From Risungbinella massiliensis (GTDB lineage Bacteria; Bacillota; Bacilli; Thermoactinomycetales; Thermoactinomycetaceae), in contig NZ_LN812103.1 in the NCBI RefSeq assembly GCF_000942395.1, forward strand, positions 62,001-126,000: a stretch of 64,000 nt of DNA, in the 5' to 3' direction. Positions 1 to 9,004 of the stretch are shown in pieces. How positions within the stretch are numbered: the stretch's first letter is position 1; the number at the start of each line of letters is the position of its first letter. The notes beneath the pieces are model-generated. The model was not told the origin of the DNA, did no database searches, and worked only from the letters and a program-made list of their open reading frames with translations. Made by a program: the position numbers and the translations under genes.

Positions 1-1
1 T

Positions 2-415
2 GCATTTGTCTCTGGCGTAGGAACAGGCGGAACCATCACTGGTGTCGGTCAAGTGTTAAAGGAACAAGTACAAGGTGTACAATTGGTTGCAGTAGAACCA
101 ACTGCTTCTCCGGTACTCTCTGGAGGAAAACCAGGTCCTCATAAAATTCAAGGAATTGGTGCTGGATTTGTTCCTTCCATCCTTCAAACTGATTTATATG
201 ATGAAGTAATTCAGATTGAGAATGAAGAAGCCTTTGAGTGGTCGAGAAAAGTTGCCAAAGAAGAAGGGATTTTGGTAGGAATTTCTTCTGGTGCTGCAAT
301 TGCTGCTGCACTTCGGTTGGCAAGAAGACTAGGAGCAGGAAAAAAAGTATTGGCGATTATTCCAAGTAGTGGAGAGCGCTATCTAACTACTCCCCTGTTT
401 CAATTTGATAGTTAA
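2..415 (+). CDS. cysK: Cysteine synthase A (O-acetylserine sulfhydrylase), C-terminal part
   Basis: PLP enzyme that makes cysteine from O-acetylserine and sulfide. The gene enters from the left edge, so only about the last 137 residues are here. Seen: the Gly-rich phosphate-binding loop [10 protein letters not shown] at the very start, [12 protein letters not shown] in the middle and [10 protein letters not shown] near the C-terminus, all in the family order. It ends in TAA and is followed by a strong hairpin terminator. The 5' end and promoter are outside the window. Confidence 0.96.
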   Translation, partial: AFVSGVGTGGTITGVGQVLKEQVQGVQLVAVEPTASPVLSGGKPGPHKIQGIGAGFVPSILQTDLYDEVIQIENEEAFEWSRKVAKEEGILVGISSGAAIAAALRLARRLGAGKKVLAIIPSSGERYLTTPLFQFDS

Positions 416-437
416 ATGTGGAAGTAAAGAATAGAAA

Positions 438-474
438 AGAAAAGCTTTTGCTAATAGCAGAAGCTTTTCTTTTT
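438..474 (+). terminator. Rho-independent terminator of cysK
   Basis: A 15-bp stem (438-452 with 456-470, one G-U pair, 3-nt loop) is followed by a short T run. It lies 22 nt after the cysK stop and separates cysK from the folate operon. Confidence 0.9.
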
Positions 475-477
475 GCT

Positions 478-505
478 TTGTCAAGAACCTGTGCTAAAAT
501 ATAAT
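478..505 (+). promoter_or_regulatory. Probable sigma-A promoter of the fol-dus operon
   Basis: TTGTCA at 478-483 and TATAAT at 500-505 with a 16-nt spacer, just after the cysK terminator. The transcript would carry a leader of about 110 nt before folP. Confidence 0.6.
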
Positions 506-621
506 GGTTTATCCTGTTCATTATTTTACCTTTACCTAATGTTTCAAAACAGAGATTCGCCTACTATCTTTTAGATTGGTAGTATTTATATACACTTAGA
601 TTGATTGGAAAGGAAGTCTAC

Positions 622-1455
622 ATGAATAGGATCCTTCAATTAGGCTCATATCGATTTCCATCTCATAAAACGCTAGTGATGGGGATTGTAAATGTAACTC
701 CTGACTCATTTTCCGATGGTGGTCGTTATAATACGATCGAACAGGCTGTTCTGCATGCACAAAAGCTAGTTGCTGAGGGAGCAGATATTTTGGATATAGG
801 TGGAGAATCTACTCGACCTGGTGCAACTATGGTCTCGCTTGAAAAAGAATTAGACAGAGTGGTCCCAGTGATTGAAGCGATTTCCCGTGAAGTGGATGCC
901 CCTATCTCCATTGATACCTATAAAGCAAAAGTGGGAGAAGAGGCAATAAAAGCCGGAGCACACCTTCTAAATGATATATGGGGTGGTAAAAAGGATCCTG
1001 ACATGGTACGAGTGGCTGCCAAAACGGGAGTGCCGATCGTTTTGATGCAGAACCGTGAAAAAGCTGAGTATCGAAATTTAATAGCAGATATGCAAACAGA
1101 TTTGCTAGAATCGATAAGTATTGCCAAGTCGGCTGGTGTCACGGATGAACAGATCATTTTGGATCCTGGGATTGGTTTTGCCAAAAGTTACGAAGATAAC
1201 TTGTTGGTGATGAGAAAATTAGAGGCATTTACAACGATGGGGTATCCAGTGCTGTTAGGTACCTCTCGAAAGTCACTGATTGCCCGAACTCTAGAACTGC
1301 CGACTGACGAACGAGTCGAAGGAACAGCTGCCACAGTAGCACTAGGAATCACAAAAGGATGTCAGATTGTTCGAGTACATGATGTCAAAGAGATTGCTCG
1401 AGTCTGCAAAATGATGGATGCGATGTTATATAGAAAGCATCCTTCGGGGGAGTAG
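622..1455 (+). CDS. folP: Dihydropteroate synthase
   Basis: Condenses p-aminobenzoate with hydroxymethyl-dihydropterin diphosphate in folate synthesis; the sulfonamide target. 277 aa, usual length. Seen: NVTPDSFSDGG (24-34), DIGGESTRPGA (58-68), DPGIGFAKSYEDN in the middle and LLGTSRKS toward the C-terminus, the family pterin and phosphate binding segments. The ATG at 622 has AAAGGA seven bases upstream; the in-frame TTG at 601 has no ribosome site. One base separates its stop from the folB ATG. The pab genes that precede this gene in B. subtilis are not here. Confidence 0.95.
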   Translation: MNRILQLGSYRFPSHKTLVMGIVNVTPDSFSDGGRYNTIEQAVLHAQKLVAEGADILDIGGESTRPGATMVSLEKELDRVVPVIEAISREVDAPISIDTYKAKVGEEAIKAGAHLLNDIWGGKKDPDMVRVAAKTGVPIVLMQNREKAEYRNLIADMQTDLLESISIAKSAGVTDEQIILDPGIGFAKSYEDNLLVMRKLEAFTTMGYPVLLGTSRKSLIARTLELPTDERVEGTAATVALGITKGCQIVRVHDVKEIARVCKMMDAMLYRKHPSGE

Positions 1456-1456
1456 C

Positions 1457-1816
1457 ATGGACAAGATATTTTTGCAAAAAATGCATTTCTACGCATATCA
1501 TGGTGTGTTACCAGAAGAGAATCGCCTTGGTCAACGTTTTCAAGTAGATCTAGAACTTTTTCTAGACTTAGCTTCTGCTGGTGCGACGGATGACCTGCAA
1601 AAGACTATTAATTACGCAGAAGTTTACGAGGCGGTTCGGCAAGAAGTAGAGGGACATAAGTACATGCTACTAGAAAAGTTGGCAGATCAGATAGCCCATA
1701 AACTTCTTAAGGAATTTGCGATTGAAGAAGTGTTAGTTCGAGTCACCAAACCAGACCCACCGATTCCTGGGCATTATCAAGCAGTGGGAGTCGAGATCAA
1801 GAGGCACAAAGCATGA
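1457..1816 (+). CDS. folB: Dihydroneopterin aldolase
   Basis: Cleaves 7,8-dihydroneopterin to hydroxymethyl-dihydropterin and glycolaldehyde in folate synthesis. 119 aa, typical. Seen: FYAYHGVLPEENRLGQRF near the N-terminus, LLEKLADQIA in the middle and VRVTKPDPPIPGHY near the end, holding the conserved Lys. The ATG at 1457 follows the folP stop by one base and is served by GGGGGAG at 1446-1452. The stop overlaps the folK start as ATGA, so the two are translationally coupled. Confidence 0.94.
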   Translation: MDKIFLQKMHFYAYHGVLPEENRLGQRFQVDLELFLDLASAGATDDLQKTINYAEVYEAVRQEVEGHKYMLLEKLADQIAHKLLKEFAIEEVLVRVTKPDPPIPGHYQAVGVEIKRHKA

Positions 1817-2373
1817 GTACGATCACGGCATATTTAGGACTAGGAACCAATTTAGGTGATCGTCCTAAACAGTTGCAACAAGCAGTACAATTGCTCGCTG
1901 AGTCAGATGGAATCACTATCTCAAAAGTTTCTGCGATCTATCAGACAGAGCCAGTTGGCTATGTAGATCAGCCAGACTTTCTCAATATAGCGGTTCGGTT
2001 AGAGACCAACTTAACAGCTACAGAGCTTTTAACTACTGCTTTAGAGATCGAACAGAAATTGCAACGAGTAAGGACTATTCGCTGGGGCCCTCGAACGATG
2101 GATATTGATATTTTGCTGTATGGAAAAGAGTACTATCAATCTTCTCACCTTGAAATTCCACATCCACGTATGTGGGAAAGAGCGTTTGTCTTAGTGCCGT
2201 TGTTAGATGTTATGGAACCTTTCGAACGAGAATTTTGGAGAGTGTCAGAGTATCTGGCGAAACTTCCAGATAGGAAAGAAGTACACAAAACTCCATTATC
2301 CCTTGCTCTTCAAGTGGCAGGGAGAAAAACATTACAAATGGAAGTTTTACTTAATGGAGAGGAGGAAATATAA
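1813..2373 (+). CDS. folK: 2-amino-4-hydroxy-6-hydroxymethyldihydropteridine diphosphokinase
   Basis: Transfers diphosphate from ATP to hydroxymethyl-dihydropterin, giving the FolP substrate. 186 aa, a little longer than usual. Seen: YLGLGTNLGDR at the N-terminus, RWGPRTMDIDILLYG with the two metal-binding Asp residues, and IPHPRMWERAFVLVPL. It overlaps folB upstream (ATGA) and dusB downstream (TAATG). The small xre-like gene that B. subtilis has after folK is absent. Confidence 0.95.
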   Translation: MSTITAYLGLGTNLGDRPKQLQQAVQLLAESDGITISKVSAIYQTEPVGYVDQPDFLNIAVRLETNLTATELLTTALEIEQKLQRVRTIRWGPRTMDIDILLYGKEYYQSSHLEIPHPRMWERAFVLVPLLDVMEPFEREFWRVSEYLAKLPDRKEVHKTPLSLALQVAGRKTLQMEVLLNGEEEI

Positions 2374-3371
2374 TGTTTCAGATCGGAAATGTAAAGCCAA
2401 AAAATAAGGTTGTTCTTGCTCCGATGGCAGGTGTATGTAATCCCGCTTTCCGTTTGATTGCCAAGGAATTTGGTACGGGACTCGTTTGTGCGGAGATGGT
2501 AAGTGATAAAGCTATTTTACATGGTAATCAACGAACGAGAGAGATGTTATTTGTAGATGAGCGAGAAAAACCGTTGAGCTTGCAAATTTTTGGTGGAGAT
2601 CGCGAATCCCTCGTAGAAGCTGCAAAAGTAGTAGACAAGCAAACCAATGCAGACATTATTGATATCAATATGGGGTGCCCAGTACCAAAAGTGACTAAGT
2701 GTGATGCGGGGGCTAGATGGCTTCTCGACCCAAATAAAATTTATGAGATGGTTTCAGCAGTAGTGGATGCAGTAGATAAACCAGTAACAGTAAAGATGAG
2801 AATAGGCTGGGACGAGGAACACATCTATGCTATTCAAAATGCTCAAGCTGTAGAGAGAGCAGGAGGAAAAGCAGTTGCTGTTCATGGACGTACACGTGTT
2901 CAGATGTACACTGGAAAGGCGGATTGGGATATTATCCGTCAAGTAAAAGAAAATGTCTCGATTCCCGTAATAGGAAATGGGGACGTTGCTTCTCCTGAGG
3001 ATGCTAAGCGTATGCTCGAGACAACGGGTTGTGATGCGGTAATGATTGGTCGAGCTGCTTTAGGGAATCCTTGGATGCTATATCGTACAGTAGAGTATCT
3101 AACAAACGGTAAACTACCTGCGGAACCGTCTGCTACAGAGAAAATGCGCATTGCGGTTCTTCACATGGATCGTTTGGTTGCCTTGCGCGGAGAACGTGTG
3201 GCTGTACGTGAGATGAGAAAGCATGCTGCTTGGTATTTAAAAGGACTACGTGGTGCGACTCGTATCAAGGATCAAGTAAACGAGCAAGAGACACGCGATG
3301 GTATGGCTGATTTGTTAGTAGCATTTGGGAGACAATCAGATCAAGCAAAAGCAGAAGCAACGGCTTCTTAA
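2373..3371 (+). CDS. dusB: tRNA-dihydrouridine synthase, DusB type
   Basis: FMN- and NADPH-dependent enzyme that reduces uridines in the tRNA D-loop. 332 aa. Seen: APMAGVCNPAFR at the N-terminus (FMN site), DINMGCPVPKVTKCDAG with the catalytic Cys, VKMRIGWDE, AVHGRTRVQMYTGKADW and NGDVASPEDA as in the TIM-barrel family. The ATG overlaps the folK stop and GGAGAGGAGG lies just upstream. It is the last gene before the lysS promoter region. Confidence 0.94.
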   Translation: MFQIGNVKPKNKVVLAPMAGVCNPAFRLIAKEFGTGLVCAEMVSDKAILHGNQRTREMLFVDEREKPLSLQIFGGDRESLVEAAKVVDKQTNADIIDINMGCPVPKVTKCDAGARWLLDPNKIYEMVSAVVDAVDKPVTVKMRIGWDEEHIYAIQNAQAVERAGGKAVAVHGRTRVQMYTGKADWDIIRQVKENVSIPVIGNGDVASPEDAKRMLETTGCDAVMIGRAALGNPWMLYRTVEYLTNGKLPAEPSATEKMRIAVLHMDRLVALRGERVAVREMRKHAAWYLKGLRGATRIKDQVNEQETRDGMADLLVAFGRQSDQAKAEATAS

Positions 3372-3396
3372 ATAGAGCCTAATCCAGATTTCGCTA

Positions 3397-3466
3397 CATT
3401 GCATCCATTATGTTAAGTGAGACTCTGTCAAGATGAGAGCTTGCTTAAGGTATAATGGATGCAATG
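3397..3466 (+). promoter_or_regulatory. lysS promoter region with a 15-bp inverted repeat
   Basis: A perfect 15-bp inverted repeat (3397-3411 and 3452-3466) encloses 40 nt; a second short pair (3413-3417 with 3444-3448) would extend the stem. TATAAT at 3451-3456 sits on the edge of the right arm; the best -35 upstream is only CTGTCA at 3425-3430. It could be a promoter overlapped by an operator, or a hairpin terminating the fol-dus transcript, though no T run follows. Confidence 0.5.
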
Positions 3467-3490
3467 AATTTACATAGGTTAAGAAAATGA

Positions 3491-4987
<1,497 letters not shown>

Positions 4988-4995
4988 TTTTGTTC

Positions 4996-5039
4996 AAAGC
5001 TCTTTGCTGATTTACCATTATCAGCAAAGAGCTTTTTTT
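4996..5039 (+). terminator. Rho-independent terminator of lysS
   Basis: A 16-bp perfect stem (4996-5011 with 5020-5035, 8-nt loop) runs into a T tract at 5033-5039, beginning 8 nt after the lysS stop. Confidence 0.93.
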
Positions 5040-5134
5040 CGTAAAACTTTCTCTTCTTCTGTAGATAGATATTCTATACTTATAACAGGAGTGAAGGAGA
5101 AATAAACCGTATATCACCATAAAGGATGTGTGGA

Positions 5135-5977
5135 ATGAAGCAAAGTTTGACTAAAAAAGAGATTGGACGAAGGATCGAGAAGATACAAACGCAAGTGAGA
5201 ATGTTTCGAGTAGTATCCAAAGAAGAGGTGATAAAAGAACTACAAGAATGTACCTCCCTTCTCCTGTTGAACGGATATGCTCACAAGGAAGTTCTTGCTT
5301 TACAAATGGAGATTTGGATGAAGTTAGGGGAAATGGAGAGGGCTCGTGAGCTCCAGTCCCGTTTTAAACGAACACCTATGATACAAGGTGAAAAATCATT
5401 TCTTACGATATATGGATTTGATGCATCACAGTGGGAGATATATTGGCATTTATGGAGCCGAGAAGGAATGTTACCAGATAGGATCGCGGAGAATGTAAAC
5501 TTAGAAGAACTAGATCCTAAAATTTTTTCTCTAGGACTATCTCGATTTCGGGATTATTGTGATTTGATCCAATTCCAAACGTTACAGAAAAAAGCACAGG
5601 CAGTAGTAGCTAGAAGAAGAGATTTTTTCTCGTTGGCCTTTCATTTAGAAGAGATGAGAAGAATGGGAGAGTATCAGCGAGCAGATCGACTATTGGCTAG
5701 ATATTTACTAGAAGGAATTCAATCATTCCAGAAGGGAAACCTAGATAGTTGGTGGTTTCTTGTAGCAGTTCGTTCCTACTTTCTAGAAGTTCGAGATGGT
5801 AAGAAAGCGCGTTGGAGCTCTATACTCACCTATTTGTCCAAAAGAGATTTTTCTGAAACTCTATTTACTCGAATTCTAGAAGAAGCGAGCTATCATATAG
5901 ATGCAAGAAACCAGAATTCATGGTATAGTAAAAAATTGAAAGACACAATAAGTAATAGCCAAACTAGTAAAAATTAA
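5135..5977 (+). CDS. Orphan helical protein of unknown function
   Basis: Not recognised. 280 aa, rich in Glu, Arg, Lys and Leu, predicted mostly alpha-helical, no signal peptide or membrane segment seen; Trp-rich patches at about 108-120 and 210-216. The segment from about 160 to 210 (with EEMRRMGEYQRADRLLARYL) reads like one or two TPR-type helical hairpins, a weak impression. ATG 5135 is chosen because AAAGGA at 5121-5126 is 8 nt away; ATG 5126 has no spacing. It is the first gene of the block between lysS and ctsR and may work with the Hsp70 genes, but nothing shows this directly. Confidence 0.7.
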   Translation: MKQSLTKKEIGRRIEKIQTQVRMFRVVSKEEVIKELQECTSLLLLNGYAHKEVLALQMEIWMKLGEMERARELQSRFKRTPMIQGEKSFLTIYGFDASQWEIYWHLWSREGMLPDRIAENVNLEELDPKIFSLGLSRFRDYCDLIQFQTLQKKAQAVVARRRDFFSLAFHLEEMRRMGEYQRADRLLARYLLEGIQSFQKGNLDSWWFLVAVRSYFLEVRDGKKARWSSILTYLSKRDFSETLFTRILEEASYHIDARNQNSWYSKKLKDTISNSQTSKN

Positions 5978-5992
5978 TGTAAATTATAAAAA

Positions 5993-6040
5993 AACCCCAT
6001 TTTTCCTAACACAACAAGGAATGTTTTTGTATAAGGGGTT
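5993..6040 (-). terminator. Hairpin with a T run in the minus direction
   Basis: AACCCC (5993-5998) pairs with GGGGTT (6035-6040), with an inner TTCCT/AGGAA pair. On the minus strand the stem is followed by seven Ts; on the plus strand no T run follows. It either ends a minus-strand transcript from the noncoding stretch to the right, or is a remnant. Confidence 0.35.
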
Positions 6041-6114
6041 ATGATGGACAAGTTCCAGTTCCATCTAATTTAAGCATAGCATGACTACTTTTATATGGCG
6101 AATTGGTCCAATAA

Positions 6115-6560
6115 AAGATTACGTATCTGTTTGTTGGAAAGCCAACTTACCATCGTTGTGAAAAATGGTTAGTAAAAGGCCCGCAACCGAATGGGGAATC
6201 AGGAAATTGTCGCTTGTCTAGGGAAGAGAACTCGCATATAATGACCGTGTAGTAGAAGGGCCGGATGTAGAAATATTTGAAAATGGGAGATTTTTTATAC
6301 GCCATGAAGTGACCAATGCCTTTGTCTCATGTAAATAAGTTTCATTCTTTGTAAAATGGTGTTTAGTGGGACTTGCTGTGCTTGATGGTGATATAAAGGC
6401 ATTGGCTAGAAAGCTTTCTCTTTTAGCGTAGATTTACCTATAGGGAAAAATCTCTCCTACGAATCTTGCCAAATTTCCTGTTAATTTTGAAGGTATTTTA
6501 AAAGGGCATAGTGAATATCATACTACGTTTCCTTTTACCCCGTTTCGGTCGTGGGACTAG
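6115..6560 (+). pseudogene. Decayed ORF of unknown family
   Basis: The 655 nt between the orphan gene and the GrpE-like gene hold no intact ORF, but plus-strand pieces look coding. Frame of 6115-6252 reads 45 codons including TYHRCEKWLVKGPQPNGESG. A second frame, 6222-6560, continues through three in-frame stops (6336, 6429, 6441) and includes EGPDVEIFENGRFFIRHEV and FEGILKGHSEYHTTFPF. One frameshift plus stops would restore a protein of about 145 residues. The family is not recognised. The minus strand also has an open stretch (6147-6305, then 6039-6146), so the direction is uncertain. An 11-bp inverted repeat lies at 6313-6323 and 6395-6405. Confidence 0.35.
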
Positions 6561-6632
6561 TTTTCACATACCTTTTTAGATTACTAGGAACGAACTAATG
6601 CAACTTCATTGTTGTATAGGGAGGAACATCTT

Positions 6633-7280
6633 ATGGGTCCCAGGAAAGAAAACCATCGATTTTATGAGCAAGGTTCTCAACTTCCTCAGGCTCCGCCTAC
6701 ACAACAGGCAAGCCGGTTTATGACCAGCAGAGAACGCTCCATACAAAAAGCGCGAGAAGGGAAACCAGTTGAACAGAGGCAACAACAACAGGTGCTCTCT
6801 TTTTTAGGCAACCTACAATCAAATTTCACATCATTAGTTCGACTGGTGGAAAAACGCTTAACGTATGATCGTACAAAAGAAGTAGCATTTGAACGTCTGT
6901 ATCAAGAAATGGATGTACTAAAACAGGATCAAGAATTAAATCAGTTGCGCCCGCTATATATTGATCTAATTCTTTTCCATGATCGTATGGAAAATATCTA
7001 CAAAGATGCAATTGACTCTGGAAAGGTCTCTCCAGAGTTAACAGAATTACTCAAGTCTCTTAATGGAGAATTAATGGAAATTCTATATCGTCGTGGAGTA
7101 GAACCTATTATTTTGACTTCCTACAACTTTGATCCAAAGTATCAAGAAGTAGTGAAGACAGAACCTACCTATGATCGAGAAGAGGATAACTTAATTGTAG
7201 ATATTGTTCGAAATGGCTTCAAATATAAGGATGTTATATTACGCCCAACCAAAGTTATTATTAAGAAGTACCAAGGTTAA
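6633..7280 (+). CDS. GrpE-like nucleotide exchange factor of the accessory Hsp70 system
   Basis: 215 aa. The first 55 residues are polar, Gln-rich and probably disordered; about 55-155 is helical, as in GrpE dimers; 155-215 matches the GrpE beta-wing in order: GVEPI, NFDPKYQEVV (GrpE has FDP..HEAV), then VRNGFKYKDVILRPTKVII (GrpE has the KGY...R.A.V.V pattern). Overall divergence from housekeeping GrpE is high. ATG 6633 has AGGGAGG at 6618-6624; the in-frame TTG 6609 lies upstream of that site and is rejected. The Hsp70 gene is next, 171 nt downstream. Likely role: release ADP from that Hsp70. Confidence 0.78.
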   Translation: MGPRKENHRFYEQGSQLPQAPPTQQASRFMTSRERSIQKAREGKPVEQRQQQQVLSFLGNLQSNFTSLVRLVEKRLTYDRTKEVAFERLYQEMDVLKQDQELNQLRPLYIDLILFHDRMENIYKDAIDSGKVSPELTELLKSLNGELMEILYRRGVEPIILTSYNFDPKYQEVVKTEPTYDREEDNLIVDIVRNGFKYKDVILRPTKVIIKKYQG

Positions 7281-7451
7281 GCGTAGTATGACTTATGCAT
7301 TAGGAATGAGTCGAAGGGAAGTTATGCAGTACCTCCTCTCTTGATAGGAGAGAGAATACCTTTTCGGCTTTTTCCTTTCTCTATATATGAACCTTGTAGT
7401 GTCTTAAGTTATAGATTACGAAACAGCTGATTTCGAAGGAGTGATATTGTC

Positions 7452-8975
7452 ATGGGTCGAGTGGTAGGGATTGACTTAGGAACCACCTATTCTGCAATCT
7501 CCGTTGTCAACCAATACGGAAAAGCAGAAGTGCTTACGAACCGCGAAGGAGAGCGTATAACTCCCTCTGTTGTTCTCTTTGATACAGATGATCCAATCGT
7601 TGGTAGCATCGCAAAGCGTTCTGCGGTGGCAAACCCATTCAACGTTATCCAATTTGTAAAACGTCAAGTCGGAGATAAAACGTGGAAATTTCGCACAGAA
7701 AGCGGCAACGTGTATACCCCCGAAGAGATCTCTGCCATGATTTTGAAGCGATTAAAGCAAGACGCAGAAACACTCCTTGGGGAACCTGTAAATGAGGCAG
7801 TCATTACAGTTCCTGCATATTTTGATGATGCCCAACGGAAAGCGACTCAGGATGCTGGTCGAATTGCAGGATTAAATGTTCTTCGTATTATTAACGAACC
7901 GACAGCTGCCGCTCTCGCTTACGGCATAGATAAGATGCATGAAAAACAGACGATTTTGGTCTATGACCTCGGGGGTGGTACCTTCGATGTTACGATTATG
8001 CGTCTGAGCCCAGATGGACTAAGAGTTTTAGCTACCGGTGGTGCAAAGAACCTTGGTGGTTTTGATTGGGATAATGAAATCATGAACTACTTAAATGAAG
8101 AGTTCAAAGCGCAAGGTGGTCCAGATTTGTTGGATGACCCAATGCTAGAACAAGATCTGCGAGACAAAGCGGAAATTGCGAAGAAAACTCTTTCCTCACG
8201 GGAGCGGACAAGTGTCTTCTTGTCAGCAAACGGAGTCAACACCTCCATTACCCTTACACGCCAAAAATTCGATGAGGTTACTCGTCCGCTATTAGATCAA
8301 ACCCAAAAGATTATGGAGATGGTCTTGCAGGATGCTGGTCTAAATTGGAATGAAATAAATCGAGTTCTGTTAGTTGGGGGCTCAACTAGAATGCGGATGG
8401 TTCCGGCTCTTATTGAACGTGTAACAGGACGGAAACCTTCTATGGATGTCAATCCAGATGAAGTAGTAGCGCAAGGTGCTGCCATTCAAGGAGTTATCTT
8501 AGCTATGAAACAAGGGATCTACCCAATGGATGCTGTTGCTAACTTCCCGCTAATTGAAGTGCAAGATGTCAACTCACATAGTATGGGAGTAGTTGCATTA
8601 GATGAAATGGGTAAAGAAGTTAATTCGATCGTACTGAAAAAAGATACGGTAATTCCGAGTCGTGTAAGTGGGCACTATACCACCACAGTGGACAACCAGT
8701 CTCAACTACATATTCAAGTGACAGAAGGCGAAAGCAATCAGTTGGATTTTGTAAAAGTAGTTGGAGAAGGAATGATTGATCTTCCTGAATATCCAAAAGG
8801 TGCACCTCTTGAGGTAATCTTTAGCTATGATAGCGATGGGATTATTCATGTTACCGTTATCGATTCGACAGCGGGTACATTGCTAGGTGAATTAGATATT
8901 GAGCGTACTTCCAACCTAACAGAACAGGAAGTCTTGGAGAAAGCAGATCGGGTAGCAAAACTTGCAATTAGCTAA
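7452..8975 (+). CDS. Lidless Hsp70-family chaperone (DnaK-like)
   Basis: ATP-driven chaperone-like protein, 507 aa against about 610 for DnaK. ATPase domain 1-365: GIDLGTTYS (6-14), FVKRQVG with Lys70, NEPTAAALAYG (148-158), YDLGGGTFDV (171-180), LLVGGSTRM (306-314). Beta substrate-binding domain about 375-480 (TVIPSRVSG, DNQSQLHIQVTEGE). The chain stops about 20 residues after SNLTEQEV, so the alpha-helical lid is missing. Where DnaK has GDTHLGG this protein has GAKNLGG, replacing Thr199 by Lys199. The linker is LIEVQDV rather than the DnaK leucine stretch. It sits between the GrpE-like and J-like genes. No CIRCE operator is visible upstream. Confidence 0.93.
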   Translation: MGRVVGIDLGTTYSAISVVNQYGKAEVLTNREGERITPSVVLFDTDDPIVGSIAKRSAVANPFNVIQFVKRQVGDKTWKFRTESGNVYTPEEISAMILKRLKQDAETLLGEPVNEAVITVPAYFDDAQRKATQDAGRIAGLNVLRIINEPTAAALAYGIDKMHEKQTILVYDLGGGTFDVTIMRLSPDGLRVLATGGAKNLGGFDWDNEIMNYLNEEFKAQGGPDLLDDPMLEQDLRDKAEIAKKTLSSRERTSVFLSANGVNTSITLTRQKFDEVTRPLLDQTQKIMEMVLQDAGLNWNEINRVLLVGGSTRMRMVPALIERVTGRKPSMDVNPDEVVAQGAAIQGVILAMKQGIYPMDAVANFPLIEVQDVNSHSMGVVALDEMGKEVNSIVLKKDTVIPSRVSGHYTTTVDNQSQLHIQVTEGESNQLDFVKVVGEGMIDLPEYPKGAPLEVIFSYDSDGIIHVTVIDSTAGTLLGELDIERTSNLTEQEVLEKADRVAKLAIS

Positions 8976-9004
8976 ACCGAATTAGACAAAGGAACGAACG
9001 CGGG

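Noticed and set aside
7281-7451. CIRCE operator before the Hsp70 gene
   Set aside because: TTAGCACTC and GAGTGCTAA arms are absent from this gap and from the stretch before the GrpE-like gene.
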